Shown: piece after piece, positions 56,049 to 64,000 of the stretch
How the letters are laid out: each line of letters starts with the position of its first letter
How positions within the stretch are numbered: the stretch's first letter is position 1
The notes under the pieces: model-generated
Databases searched by the model: none
The model's input: only the letters and a program-made list of their open reading frames with translations
What the model was told of the DNA's origin: nothing
Assembly (NCBI RefSeq): GCF_015476335.1
Contig: NZ_JADAQY010000005.1
Coordinates: 62,001-126,000, forward strand
DNA: 64,000 bases
Direction: 5' to 3'
DNA from: Rickettsia endosymbiont of Cardiosporidium cionae
GTDB taxonomy: Bacteria; Pseudomonadota; Alphaproteobacteria; Rickettsiales; Rickettsiaceae
Translations under genes and position numbers: made by a program

Positions 56049-56498
56049 ATGATGAATGAGCATAATAAAATAAAAATGATCAAAACTATCAATCAGTCAT
56101 TAATTAAACTGATAGATCTTTCAAAAACTATCAGCAATCTTTTGAAAATTAGTCTATTAGACGCCAATTATAATATAAAACTAAATTTAGTAATTATGCA
56201 TTATAAAAGGCAGTTGAATTTATTTATAACAAACAAACAAAAATTATTTGAACAAAATAATAATAAAATATTCTCTACAAGTAATTCAAGTATTTATAAA
56301 AACTTCAAACAAAATCTGAAGATATTTTTAGAAATATCTATTAAAAATCATATGTTAATCCAGAATAACATTGAAATAGCTCAAATATTATTTGAAAAAC
56401 CTAAGATAAAAATAGAAAATACAAACATTAACTATAATAAACAAGGCGTAATAAGTGAAAAAACAAATAATATTTTTTACTTATTTAATCGAAAATAA
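56049..56498 (+). CDS. putative FlgN-like export chaperone (by position and helical character)
   Basis: A 149-residue, almost wholly alpha-helical, Ile/Leu/Lys/Asn-rich protein (MMNEHNKIKMIKTINQSLIK at its start). It has no signal peptide or membrane helix. It directly precedes the FlgK-like gene (22 bases), where FlgN, the FlgK/FlgL chaperone, is often encoded, and the size fits (FlgN about 140). Sequence similarity is too weak to prove it. An AGGTG lies 10 bases before the ATG at 56049; the frame also admits a TTG at 56040, which I reject for lack of spacing. Function is inferred. Confidence 0.45.
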   Translation: MMNEHNKIKMIKTINQSLIKLIDLSKTISNLLKISLLDANYNIKLNLVIMHYKRQLNLFITNKQKLFEQNNNKIFSTSNSSIYKNFKQNLKIFLEISIKNHMLIQNNIEIAQILFEKPKIKIENTNINYNKQGVISEKTNNIFYLFNRK

Positions 56499-56520
56499 AT
56501 TATAAAAATAACAGATCAAA

Positions 56521-59268
56521 ATGCCAAATGAAATAATAGTCCAAACACAAGCTGCTCAAGAAAACAATAGAAAAATACAAAATATATACGCTGAAAATCT
56601 ATCTAATGCTTCAGACCCAAATACAAGAAATACAGAAGTTATAACTGTTAGCACTCCTTCACTACATACTAATTTAACAACATCTGAAGTAGTAACACGT
56701 CGCAGCCATGATCCAAACGAAGATCATAAACATAGGCAATTAATCGCTGAAAATAATTTTTTAAAAATAAATGCAGCATTTGCTGATGAGATACTACCTT
56801 CTATTCTAGATTCTGCTAAAAATCTAATTTATGGTTCAAAGATAAGCAATGAAATTAATAAATTATTGAATTTATCTAATGCGTTAATAAGTGAAAATGT
56901 TACAAGTGATAATAAGAACCGATTTATTCAACAATTTTCTGAGATGGTAAATTGTATGAATTCTATTTCAGAAAATATTACAAAATCTTTTGAGCAAGTT
57001 GAATTTGAAATAGAAAATAGTATTTCCCATATTAACAAATCGATCAAAGAGATATTCCAGTATAATCATGCTAAATCAGATAGCAATAAAGAAAAAATAG
57101 CGATGCATCGAGATAGTGTAGTAAACAAACTCTTTGAAGAAATAGGTCTAATCTATAAAGAAAAAAATTCACTAATTTCATTAAGAATACTAGATGGAGC
57201 AAATCTTGTAACAAATAATCACTATATACAATTCGAATATGCCCAAGATCCAAAATCCAAAAATCCACTGATAAATTTGGTACTTTATGATATAAACGAC
57301 AATGCTAAAAAACACATCAGTACTTCCTATAATCTAGAAAATTTTGTACAAAAAGTAAACTACGGTAAGCTCAAAGCATTACAAAATATTAAAAATAATA
57401 CACTGCCTAACATACAAAAATCACATAATGAATTTACTAAAGACTTAATTAATACAATTAATACATTATATAATGATACAATCGCACTACAATCAAAACA
57501 TGAAATCAGGGGAAATAAAACTTTCCACTATCTAGATAAGCTACAATCAGATAATGAGTTCAATATCTATTTAGGAAGTAATGATGAAGACAAAAATTTA
57601 AATATCAACTCCAATAATATAAAACATGTTGCTAAATTAGAATTTTCTGATGAAAACAAAACTTTAACTATGCAACAAATCATAGACAATTTAAATTACC
57701 AATTAGATTTTTTACCATCACAAAAAAGAGCAACATTAGGAGAATTTCAATTAAATAGTAGCAGTACTAGCAGTCAATACCTAATCAACAACATAATATT
57801 AAATATATTGCCAATAGATAATCAATCAACAGATTTATCAGTCAATATTGATTTTAGAGGTAATAGCTATTTTGGTAGTGAAATTGAACTTTTATCCATA
57901 TCTAGCCCAGGCAAAACTTTATTTCAAAATGACTTGAAAAATACAATTCTAAGATTAGAAAAAAACAGTAACAAAAAATTGGATGCTCCAATTAAGCTAA
58001 CAGGATTTAAAAAAGATACAGTCCAAGATATAACCCTAAAAATCAAAATTAAGGGGGATAATAATGTAATTAATACCGGATCTATAGTATTTAAATTAGA
58101 TCCAAGTAAAATGGGGTCAGGATATACCAATATCGGTTGTAGCAACAAAAAAGATGTTGAAGGAGATTTTCAGCTAATAGAACCTGAATATCCAAATGCC
58201 ATAGCTAAAGCAACATTAAGAAATATAGACAGCAATTTGGAAATACAACATAACAAAATTGCGAAAGGCTATCTATCGATAAAAAGCAATAACAATAATT
58301 ATCGTTTATTATATCAGGGCAGAGATTTTGCTACTAAAAATGGTTTTAATAATCTACTGGAATATGATGATAGTGCTAACTTGATTATAAAACAAGAAAT
58401 ACTAAACAATCCATCATCACTCTCAACATATAAGGTGGTCACTAAAGCTATAAACCAAAATATATCTATAGGTGATACAGCTGCAAAAGCTAAAATCACA
58501 TTTAATGATACAATAACCAATTTCTCAGACAAAGACTCAATTATTATTGATAATCAAAAATTTATTTTCAGTAAAGATCCTAGTTTAGAAACAATTACAA
58601 ATAAAAATACAGAATATGTAATATTAGGAACTGATTTTATACAGTCTACAACTAATCTATCAAAAGCAATCAATAATAATATGTTATTATCAAAAAAGCT
58701 CCGTGCTGATTATGATCCTACAGCGTTATCACATATAATAGAAATATCTACCCTGTCAGGAGGTACTTGGGGTAATAATACTGAGATATCTGCTCAATTA
58801 GATATAGCATCCACACTAAAACTAAAAATTCATAATAATCATTTTGACTACTCAGAAATAGCAAAATTAACTGGCGGATCAAATATTAATAGTAACATAA
58901 CATGTAATAAACAGATAATAGGTGATGCACACGCGTTTTTTAAAGATATTAGATCATTACAACAAAATAAAATTAGTTCCCAATATCAAGAAAATAGCAA
59001 CCTAACATTAATACAATATGCAAGCACTACCTACACTGAAAAAATTTCTGGTATGTTACTAAAGAAACAAAATGAATATAAAGCATCTCAACAACTACTA
59101 AATATACACAATGATGAAATTCATAGCAAACATAGTACCCAAAGTAAAAAAATGCAAAATATACAAAATCTTATTAACAGTAGTGTGACTAATAATATTT
59201 GTTCCTATTTGTTAAAATTAGCTACAGAAACAACAAAAGATTTATTAAAGGCATTTTTTCCTAATTAA
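56521..59268 (+). CDS. flgK: FlgK-like flagellar hook-associated protein 1 (unusually long)
   Basis: 915 residues, against 450-700 in most FlgK. The N-terminal helices (residues 8-95) have the FlgK pattern: a Gln/Ala/Asn-rich helix, AENLSNASDPNTRNTEV like the NIANxNTPGYSRQ turn, then a TSEVVTRRSHD segment with hydrophobic helix after it. The interior (about 330-800) is beta-rich and probably the extra surface domain, with repeated Ser/Thr/Gly stretches. The C-terminal helix (about 845-915) is expected to pack with the N-terminus, but its conserved core is divergent. Located between the FlgN-like and FlgL-like genes. FlgE or another rod-hook protein is possible. Confidence 0.6.
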   Translation: MPNEIIVQTQAAQENNRKIQNIYAENLSNASDPNTRNTEVITVSTPSLHTNLTTSEVVTRRSHDPNEDHKHRQLIAENNFLKINAAFADEILPSILDSAKNLIYGSKISNEINKLLNLSNALISENVTSDNKNRFIQQFSEMVNCMNSISENITKSFEQVEFEIENSISHINKSIKEIFQYNHAKSDSNKEKIAMHRDSVVNKLFEEIGLIYKEKNSLISLRILDGANLVTNNHYIQFEYAQDPKSKNPLINLVLYDINDNAKKHISTSYNLENFVQKVNYGKLKALQNIKNNTLPNIQKSHNEFTKDLINTINTLYNDTIALQSKHEIRGNKTFHYLDKLQSDNEFNIYLGSNDEDKNLNINSNNIKHVAKLEFSDENKTLTMQQIIDNLNYQLDFLPSQKRATLGEFQLNSSSTSSQYLINNIILNILPIDNQSTDLSVNIDFRGNSYFGSEIELLSISSPGKTLFQNDLKNTILRLEKNSNKKLDAPIKLTGFKKDTVQDITLKIKIKGDNNVINTGSIVFKLDPSKMGSGYTNIGCSNKKDVEGDFQLIEPEYPNAIAKATLRNIDSNLEIQHNKIAKGYLSIKSNNNNYRLLYQGRDFATKNGFNNLLEYDDSANLIIKQEILNNPSSLSTYKVVTKAINQNISIGDTAAKAKITFNDTITNFSDKDSIIIDNQKFIFSKDPSLETITNKNTEYVILGTDFIQSTTNLSKAINNNMLLSKKLRADYDPTALSHIIEISTLSGGTWGNNTEISAQLDIASTLKLKIHNNHFDYSEIAKLTGGSNINSNITCNKQIIGDAHAFFKDIRSLQQNKISSQYQENSNLTLIQYASTTYTEKISGMLLKKQNEYKASQQLLNIHNDEIHSKHSTQSKKMQNIQNLINSSVTNNICSYLLKLATETTKDLLKAFFPN

Positions 59269-59287
59269 ATATATAAAAAGAACTATT

Positions 59288-60196
59288 ATGGAAATAATAA
59301 CAACAAATAATACTATACATAATTCTCCAAAAGAAAGATTAATTGAAACAACATCAAAAAAGATTATAAATTCTACACAGGACTTATCTCAAGGAAATTT
59401 ACTTAAACCTAAACAAGAATTAACAACAGAAGATATTTTGTATCTTGAATTATGTAACCAGAAATTACAATCCGCAGAAGAACATCAACAACTTCAGAAA
59501 AAAATGGATTTGATTATACAAACACAGACGAGTACAGTAGACAGAATGGTTAAGATAATGAATAAGTTTTTTTCAGAGACATTAAAAAAAGATTTTATAA
59601 CCAAAGACAATAATATCGTCAAAGACAATAATATCGCAAAAATAGAAATTGCAAATTCTACATTAGAGAGAATTAAAAATTTGTTTAATAGTTTAGATTC
59701 AGATATAAATATCTTCGGTGAAAAAAACAGTATCGGATCATTTGTAAATAATATAAACCAAAATATTGAATATATAGATAATGATTTTCAATTAGAAACA
59801 CAACCTAATCAATCTGAAGTATTTATTACAAGTGATACTAAAATTAGCCAAAATATACTAAATCATTCACATGAATATATTAACTCCACTATAAGGGCGC
59901 TAAAGTTATACAGTAAAGGTGACGAAGACTATAAGAATACATACCTCAAAGCACAAGAACAAATACTTCTGGTCCTAAAGTTTGCTGAAACAGAAAAACA
60001 GAAAATTCGAGATGCAAATGATATAACTATAAGTGAGCAAGAAAAATATAAAACATTCATACATGAAAATTATGAACAAAATATTGTAAAAATATATGAT
60101 GAAATAAAAGATGCAATCAATTTAATAAATACTACTTTAATAATAAATACTAAAGAAAACCAGCTAATAGAAGAAACAATAAAACGAGCCTTCTAA
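59288..60196 (+). CDS. FlgL-like hook-associated protein 3 or flagellin-family protein
   Basis: 302 residues, predominantly helical. The N-terminus has KKIINSTQDLSQGNLLKPKQ followed by ELTTEDILYLE, resembling the LSSGKRINxPSDDPxxA turn of FlgL and flagellin, then a long helix with EHQQLQKKMDLIIQTQTS; the C-terminal 80 residues form another long helix pair. It follows flgK by 19 bases and, in the usual flgK-flgL order, FlgL is the natural assignment. Sequence identity to FlgL is low by eye. An 18-base internal duplication at 59602-59637 encodes a small in-frame repeat. Confidence 0.5.
   Translation: MEIITTNNTIHNSPKERLIETTSKKIINSTQDLSQGNLLKPKQELTTEDILYLELCNQKLQSAEEHQQLQKKMDLIIQTQTSTVDRMVKIMNKFFSETLKKDFITKDNNIVKDNNIAKIEIANSTLERIKNLFNSLDSDINIFGEKNSIGSFVNNINQNIEYIDNDFQLETQPNQSEVFITSDTKISQNILNHSHEYINSTIRALKLYSKGDEDYKNTYLKAQEQILLVLKFAETEKQKIRDANDITISEQEKYKTFIHENYEQNIVKIYDEIKDAINLINTTLIINTKENQLIEETIKRAF
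59602..59637 (+). repeat. 18-base in-frame tandem duplication in the FlgL-like gene
   Basis: Two copies of caaagacaataatatcgt differ only at the last base (59602-59619 and 59620-59637). They add the six residues KDNNIV/KDNNIA in tandem. The duplication keeps the frame and probably sits in a surface loop between helices. Confidence 0.85.
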
Positions 60197-60206
60197 ACAA
60201 AACAAA

Positions 60207-60238
60207 GCGCTACCAAGTAGGCGCCACAAAAGTGTGGC
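60207..60238 (-). terminator. overlapping hairpins, terminator of the TraT-like gene (possibly bidirectional)
   Basis: Two stems share the bases 60223-60224: gcgctaccaagtaggcgc (60207-60224; 4+2 pairs with one bulged G) and gccacaaaagtgtggc (60223-60238; perfect 6-base stem with a 4-base loop). Read leftward the first is followed by TTTGTTTTGTTT, which suits an intrinsic terminator for the minus-strand TraT gene; read rightward it ends the FlgL-like operon without a T run. The two stems are mutually exclusive at their junction. The rest of 60239-60454 shows no gene. Confidence 0.55.
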
Positions 60239-60454
60239 TATGACTAAAAAGAGTAGTATACAGAGGGATAAATTTTATTTAATATCGCATATGCACAGAC
60301 ATTATTGAAATTAGATAACAAAAACATGCATCTATTTATAAGGTGTATGTATCTTCCTTATAAATACCAAGCTGCTCACACCAACAAGCAACTGTTAAAA
60401 ATCAAAACTACAATGATGCACGTGTACATATTAATATTATGACGTTATCATTTA

Positions 60455-61387
60455 CTAAAACATACCAGAAATGGAATGAATTAGACCATTTTCCAATGCA
60501 GGCAACGCTTTCTCCATTTTTAACCTAGACTGCTTAACAACAGATATGACCCTAGCTCTATATTTTTTCCAATTAGTATTATTTGTCCATTTGGTAGTCT
60601 GCTTAGATCTAAATCCATTATCAAGTCTTTTGCTGCTACTGCTGCTATCTTTACTACTGCTGCTATCTTTAGCATTAGTAGCTTTACCATTCATATCTAT
60701 AATAGCAACACTTAACCCACCACCAGAACCACCACCAGAACCAGAATCACTCTTTCGTTGTATACTATCGTTCTTTTTATTCTTCTTCCCTGGTAGATCA
60801 ATGGAATTATCATCAATAGTGTTAGCTACTAAATTATCATGAACTTCACTTACCAAAGCATCAGATCTCTCAGAAATCTCTATATCAGTTATCATAGAGT
60901 ACTGAGGCACTTCTAGAGCAAACTCTAGCACCGTACCAATTGCTCCACCTACTCCAGCCCCTATTAAGCCTCCTTTCCAACTATTAGTACTCAAGCCTCC
61001 AACAGCCCCGCCTACTAGGGCTCCCTCAGCTACAGACATCATATTAAAAGGGTTGTCATGATTATTTTTACCTGCTTGTCTAACATTAACCTGTAGCAAA
61101 TAATAGGCATCATCAGGATTAGAAACTATTTGATATCCTGTTCCAGCTATTGATTGCTTAATTCTATCTGAAATATTCAATTGGTGAAAATCAGAAGTAT
61201 TTCTAATTTTTATAAAAACCTTTCTCAATTCTTCACGAACTGGCTCCAAAAACACAGTATGCGACATCTGAGTCTCCGCGGACAACTCTCTGTGTTCAAT
61301 ATTATGCATTATACTACTACAACCTACAAGAGTGGATAATACTACCAAAACTAAGAATCTTACGATCTTTTTACTTATCAATAACAT
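60455..61387 (-). CDS. TraT-family surface lipoprotein with Gly/Ser-rich insertion
   Basis: A lipoprotein signal peptide ends in LSTLVGC with the lipid-bearing Cys at residue 23. The mature start follows TraT: ETQMSHTVFLEPVREELRKV (family VQTKMSDSVFLDP), then KIRNTSDFHQLNISDRIKQS, and the YQIVSNPDDAYYLLQVNVRQ segment. A glycine-rich double hairpin GGAVGGLSTNSWKGGLIGAG occurs near residue 132, as in TraT and other surface-exclusion proteins. An insertion of about 60 residues at 205-265 (DSGSGGGSGGG, then KDSSSS repeats) makes it 310 residues, against about 245 in TraT. On conjugative plasmids TraT blocks mating and complement; here it is chromosomal and isolated. Followed by the terminator 60207-60238. 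Confidence 0.82.
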   Translation of the reverse strand: MLLISKKIVRFLVLVVLSTLVGCSSIMHNIEHRELSAETQMSHTVFLEPVREELRKVFIKIRNTSDFHQLNISDRIKQSIAGTGYQIVSNPDDAYYLLQVNVRQAGKNNHDNPFNMMSVAEGALVGGAVGGLSTNSWKGGLIGAGVGGAIGTVLEFALEVPQYSMITDIEISERSDALVSEVHDNLVANTIDDNSIDLPGKKNKKNDSIQRKSDSGSGGGSGGGLSVAIIDMNGKATNAKDSSSSKDSSSSSKRLDNGFRSKQTTKWTNNTNWKKYRARVISVVKQSRLKMEKALPALENGLIHSISGMF

Positions 61388-61929
61388 ACTAACAAATCCC
61401 TAAATGATTAAAAACTTAATGATTAAAAAATTCTATAAACGCGTACATGTTAACAAAACAACATTAAAAATACAATAGTTAATATTAGTAATAATAAACC
61501 ATAAGAATAAATAATATGCTACTTTTGTAAATTAGATACATCTAAATATAAATTGAAATAAAATTATCTCATTTGAATTAGTGCTCATACATAAATTAGA
61601 ATAATAAAAATAAATAAAATTTTTAGTTATACATCAAACCTTTCAACAGATGTAATAAACTATAAATATCAACAAATAAATACCAAAATATCATTGCTAC
61701 TACCTATTCAACTAAATGATGAGAGATAATATTTAACTAAGTTAAATAGTCATTTTTAATTTAGTCATTTTTAATTTAATTATTCATTTTTACTATTTAT
61801 TAACTAATATAATGAACTATAATCACAGCCAAGTTAAATTGCCGATACCAACTTAAATTGAAACGGTTACTCCATCTAAAAATTAAGTGATCAAATTAAT
61901 ACTAAATAACTATTAACTCAACAAAATAC
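61388..61929. other. 620-base gene-free region between TraT-like gene and rpmB
   Basis: AT-rich spacer between divergent genes. A 15-base direct repeat (tagtcatttttaatt) occurs in tandem at 61747-61761 and 61762-61776, with a degenerate third copy. An 11-base repeat (aatgattaaaa) is at 61403-61413 and 61418-61428, close to the TraT start. No RNA gene or open frame with support is visible. Confidence 0.4.
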
Positions 61930-61957
61930 TTGACAGCCACTATGATGATGTTAGAAT
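61930..61957 (+). promoter_or_regulatory. sigma-70 promoter of rpmB-rpmE
   Basis: A perfect TTGACA at 61930-61935 and TAGAAT at 61952-61957 are 16 bases apart. Transcription would start near 61964, about 45 bases before the rpmB ATG. The close fit suits a ribosomal-protein gene. Confidence 0.65.
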
Positions 61958-62008
61958 ATTCCATTCACAGTGTTGTAGTTCAATTTTAGTTTATATTGGT
62001 AGTGGAAT

Positions 62009-62305
62009 ATGTCGTGGAAATGTCAGATCACTGGCGTAGGTACAAAATTTGGTAATAATGTATCACATTCAAATAGGAAAACCAGAAGAAGTTTTAAGCC
62101 AAATTTAAGATCCATAACTTTTACTAGTGAAATCATGGGTAAAAGCTATAATCTGCTCGTAGCCGCTAAGTCTATTAGATCTATCGACAAATTTGGAGGA
62201 TTTGATCAATTTATGATTCAGGTTAAAAATAACACGCTAACCAATTATGCTAAAACTATAAAAAGAAAAATATTAATAAACAATCAATTAGCGACCTCAA
62301 ATTGA
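62009..62305 (+). CDS. rpmB: 50S ribosomal protein L28
   Basis: 98 residues. MSWKCQITGVGTKFGNNVSH followed by NRKTRRSFKPNLRSI is the L28 signature (family CxxTGKxxxxGNxVSHxxxKTRRxFxPNLQ). The Cys in position 5 and a further basic C-terminus are as usual for alphaproteobacteria. It is followed by rpmE after 40 bases. Confidence 0.97.
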   Translation: MSWKCQITGVGTKFGNNVSHSNRKTRRSFKPNLRSITFTSEIMGKSYNLLVAAKSIRSIDKFGGFDQFMIQVKNNTLTNYAKTIKRKILINNQLATSN

Positions 62306-62345
62306 AGTAGATTTAAATTGATATATTAATTTATTAGAGAGAATT

Positions 62346-62573
62346 ATGAAAAAAGACATTCATCCAAAATACAAAGAGTTAGAGATTAAAATTGGCAATG
62401 ATAAGTTCTATACTAATTCTACGTATGCTGGAGATAAGATCTTAATGGATGTCGACTTCCGTGAGCACCCAGCTTGGAATAAAGCTTTAAGAGGAGTAGT
62501 TAGTCAATCAAGTAAGAGTGTAAGTGGATTCAATAAAAAATTTTCTGGTATATCATTTTTATCAGAAAAATAA
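62346..62573 (+). CDS. rpmE: 50S ribosomal protein L31 (zinc-independent C- form)
   Basis: 75 residues, MKKDIHPKYKELEIKIGNDK, then DVDFREHPAWNKALRGVV. The four Cys of zinc-binding L31 are absent, and the sequence matches the common alphaproteobacterial long form that lacks CxxC. A weak stem-loop (TGATATG/CATATCA at 62596-62622) follows. Confidence 0.95.
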   Translation: MKKDIHPKYKELEIKIGNDKFYTNSTYAGDKILMDVDFREHPAWNKALRGVVSQSSKSVSGFNKKFSGISFLSEK

Positions 62574-62595
62574 AAATGAAGTTTCACTCACTAGG

Positions 62596-62622
62596 TGATA
62601 TGGTATGATATATCTCATATCA
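62596..62622 (+). terminator. possible stem-loop after rpmE
   Basis: The arms tgatatg (62596-62602) and catatca (62616-62622) pair over 7 bases around a 13-base loop and are followed by agttttcagg, a short T run. The stem is AT-rich and weak; it separates rpmB-rpmE from fliQ, which starts 34 bases later. Confidence 0.3.
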
Positions 62623-62656
62623 AGTTTTCAGGTTAAAATGTTGTTGTAGCAGATTT

Positions 62657-62929
62657 ATGGATATAGGCGCAATATCTGAAATAAGTAAGGAATCCATATA
62701 TACGTTGATAGCTATTTCAAGCCCTATATTAATTTCATCCCTGGTAGTAGGGTTAGTTATATCATTGATACAGGCCCTAACACAAATACAGGAGTCTACA
62801 CTGACATTTGTACCTAAAATCATCACAATTTTTATCGTATTAAGCATTTCTGCACCATATATTTTATTAAAATTAAGGGTATTTGTAGACCATATAATAC
62901 AACTTATTAACCCTATATATGGCGGTTGA
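62657..62929 (+). CDS. fliQ: flagellar export apparatus protein FliQ (or SctS homologue)
   Basis: 90 residues with two hydrophobic helices, about 17-43 and 52-75, and the family-specific LVVGLVISLIQALTQIQEST segment followed by LTFVPKI, matching FliQ (GLxISxxQAxTQIxExTLxFxPK). FliQ is part of the export gate FliPQR at the base of the flagellum. Flagellar FliQ and injectisome SctS are similar, but the flagellar operon elsewhere in this window favours FliQ. It is isolated: rpmE precedes it and ettA is convergent; fliP and fliR are not adjacent in the window. Confidence 0.9.
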   Translation: MDIGAISEISKESIYTLIAISSPILISSLVVGLVISLIQALTQIQESTLTFVPKIITIFIVLSISAPYILLKLRVFVDHIIQLINPIYGG

Positions 62930-62998
62930 AGTATGTTATTAGCAGGGTTTGATTAAGCGGTTATTGAATCTAGAAGTATAAATCTACATTAATAGTTT

Positions 62999-64000
62999 CT
63001 ACAAAAGTTTCTTATGCTTATATTTTATAACTTCTTCGTTATTCGTAATATTAAGCGATTTCTGATAATCAGAATAATTACCTTCAAATAATTTAGGTGA
63101 ATTAGTATCAAAAACTAATATATGTGTAGCAATCCTATCTAAAAACCATCTATCATGGCTGATTACTATGATACATCCAGGGAATTCAAGTATAGCATCT
63201 TCTAAATTTCTTAAAGTACTAATATCAAGATCATTAGAAGGTTCATCTAAAAGTATCACATTAGCACTTGATCTTAGTGATTTTGCTAAATGCACTCTAT
63301 TTCTTTCACCTCCGGATAGCTCACGAATTTTTTTTTGTTGGACTGCCCCTTTAAAATTGAATGCTGCACAATATAATCTAGTTTTTATTGTACATTTATT
63401 AAACTCGAATACATCCAAGCTATCTGATATTTCTTCCCATACTGTTTTATTATCATCTAGATAATCACGCATTTGATCAACATATTGCAACTGAACTGTA
63501 GGCCCTATGTTAATAATACCTGAATCAGCTTTAATCCTTCCACTCAACATATTGAACAAACTAGTCTTACCTACACCATTTGGACCTACTATTCCTACTA
63601 TTGCGGCTTTGGGGATATTACAACTGAAATCTGAAAATAATATTTTATCACCAAGTTTTTTATTAAGATTTTGTATTTCAATAACTAGCTCTCCTAATCT
63701 TGGACCACTTGGTATAATAATTTGTGGAGTATCATAAACTCTATTTTGCTGATTATTAATTAATTCTTGATAAGCATTTATTCTTGCTTTACTCTTTTTT
63801 TGTCTACCCTTTGCCGATTGCTTAACCCACTCCAGTTCATTTTGTATCTGTTTTTTTTGTAAATTATCTGTTTTTTGTTCCTGTAATAATTTTTGATGCT
63901 TTTGTTCTAACCACGCAGAATAATTAGAATGCCAGACTATTGTTTCTCCCCTATCGATCTCTAATATCCACTCTGCAACGTTATCAAGAAAATATCTATC
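62999..64000 (-). CDS. ettA: energy-dependent translational throttle protein EttA, partial (ABC-F)
   Basis: The frame is open from its stop at 62999 to the window edge, giving the C-terminal 333 residues; the gene continues beyond 64000. The sequence starts DRYFLDNVAEWILEIDRGE (linker after ABC1), continues with the coiled-coil linker WLEQKHQKLLQEQ and ELEWVKQSAKGRQKKSKARI, then the second ABC domain: Walker A GIVGPNGVGKTSLF, signature LSGGERNRVHLAK, Walker B VILLDEPSNDLD and switch VISHDRWFLDR. EttA senses the ADP/ATP ratio on the ribosomal E site. An internal ATG at 63559 is not a start. Confidence 0.96.
   Translation of the reverse strand, partial: DRYFLDNVAEWILEIDRGETIVWHSNYSAWLEQKHQKLLQEQKTDNLQKKQIQNELEWVKQSAKGRQKKSKARINAYQELINNQQNRVYDTPQIIIPSGPRLGELVIEIQNLNKKLGDKILFSDFSCNIPKAAIVGIVGPNGVGKTSLFNMLSGRIKADSGIINIGPTVQLQYVDQMRDYLDDNKTVWEEISDSLDVFEFNKCTIKTRLYCAAFNFKGAVQQKKIRELSGGERNRVHLAKSLRSSANVILLDEPSNDLDISTLRNLEDAILEFPGCIIVISHDRWFLDRIATHILVFDTNSPKLFEGNYSDYQKSLNITNNEEVIKYKHKKLL

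Overview
The window is AT-rich, dense and mostly single-copy housekeeping DNA from an alphaproteobacterium of the order Rickettsiales. The evidence is the very low G+C, the rickettsial style of gene content (a Sca-like autotransporter, a VirB4-type secretion ATPase, a PrtD/HlyD type I exporter, ThyX, an Mrp-like antiporter cluster, HemC and HemF), scattered operons (rimP without nusA, split ccm genes) and the alphaproteobacterial pair tolC-popZ. The cell keeps murA and a Raetz-pathway set (lpxA, lpxC, lpxD, lpxI, fabZ), so peptidoglycan and lipid A synthesis are indicated. Flagellar-type genes (fliQ, and a FlgN/FlgK/FlgL-like trio) and rpoN (sigma-54) point to a flagellated lineage, as known among Midichloriaceae and some protist-associated Rickettsiaceae. 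I cannot fix the genus from sequence alone.

Layout: 1-1055 partial VirB4-like ATPase; 1441-6575 cca, murA, rpsA, cmk; 6850-10452 a 1200-residue autotransporter with tandemly duplicated coiled-coil repeats; 10616-13917 tRNA-Ile, an SPFH protein, miaA, thyX; 14133-17780 a CorC/HlyC-like protein, ccmF, rimP; 18032-21328 the type I secretion ABC and membrane-fusion pair; 21484-25151 lepA, hemC, tRNA-Ser, rpsD; 25490-32553 a seven-gene Mrp/Mbh-like antiporter cluster ending in holC; 32702-36412 rpoN, an MFS transporter, lpxI; 36494-42251 rnpA, rpmH, tsf, rpsB, lpxC, fdxA, ccmC, pgeF; 42416-48690 a short glutamine-synthetase-like protein, lipA, a Coq10/RatA protein, a small conserved protein, fmt, lpxD, fabZ, lpxA; 48711-55816 hemF, yraN, an MFS transporter, thrS, an unknown Cys-rich protein, a PopZ-like protein, tolC; 56049-60196 the flagellar hook-associated operon; 60455-61387 a TraT-like lipoprotein; 62009-64000 rpmB, rpmE, fliQ and partial ettA.

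How parts connect: the type I exporter (18-21 kb) probably uses the TolC at 54-56 kb. CcmF and CcmC, with HemC and HemF, serve cytochrome c maturation and heme supply. LpxC, LpxA, LpxD, FabZ and LpxI cover much of early lipid A synthesis. RpoN at 32.7 kb has a very good -24/-12 sigma-54 promoter match at 55961-55975, immediately before the hook-associated operon; this is the most informative regulatory link I found.

I saw no insertion sequences, CRISPR array, prophage or rRNA genes. Candidates for a second look are the sigma-54/flagellar link with its unusually long FlgK-like protein, the N-terminally reduced glutamine-synthetase homologue, the antiporter cluster with a subunit that has lost the channel motif, the extended chromosomal TraT, and the structured leader before rpsB.
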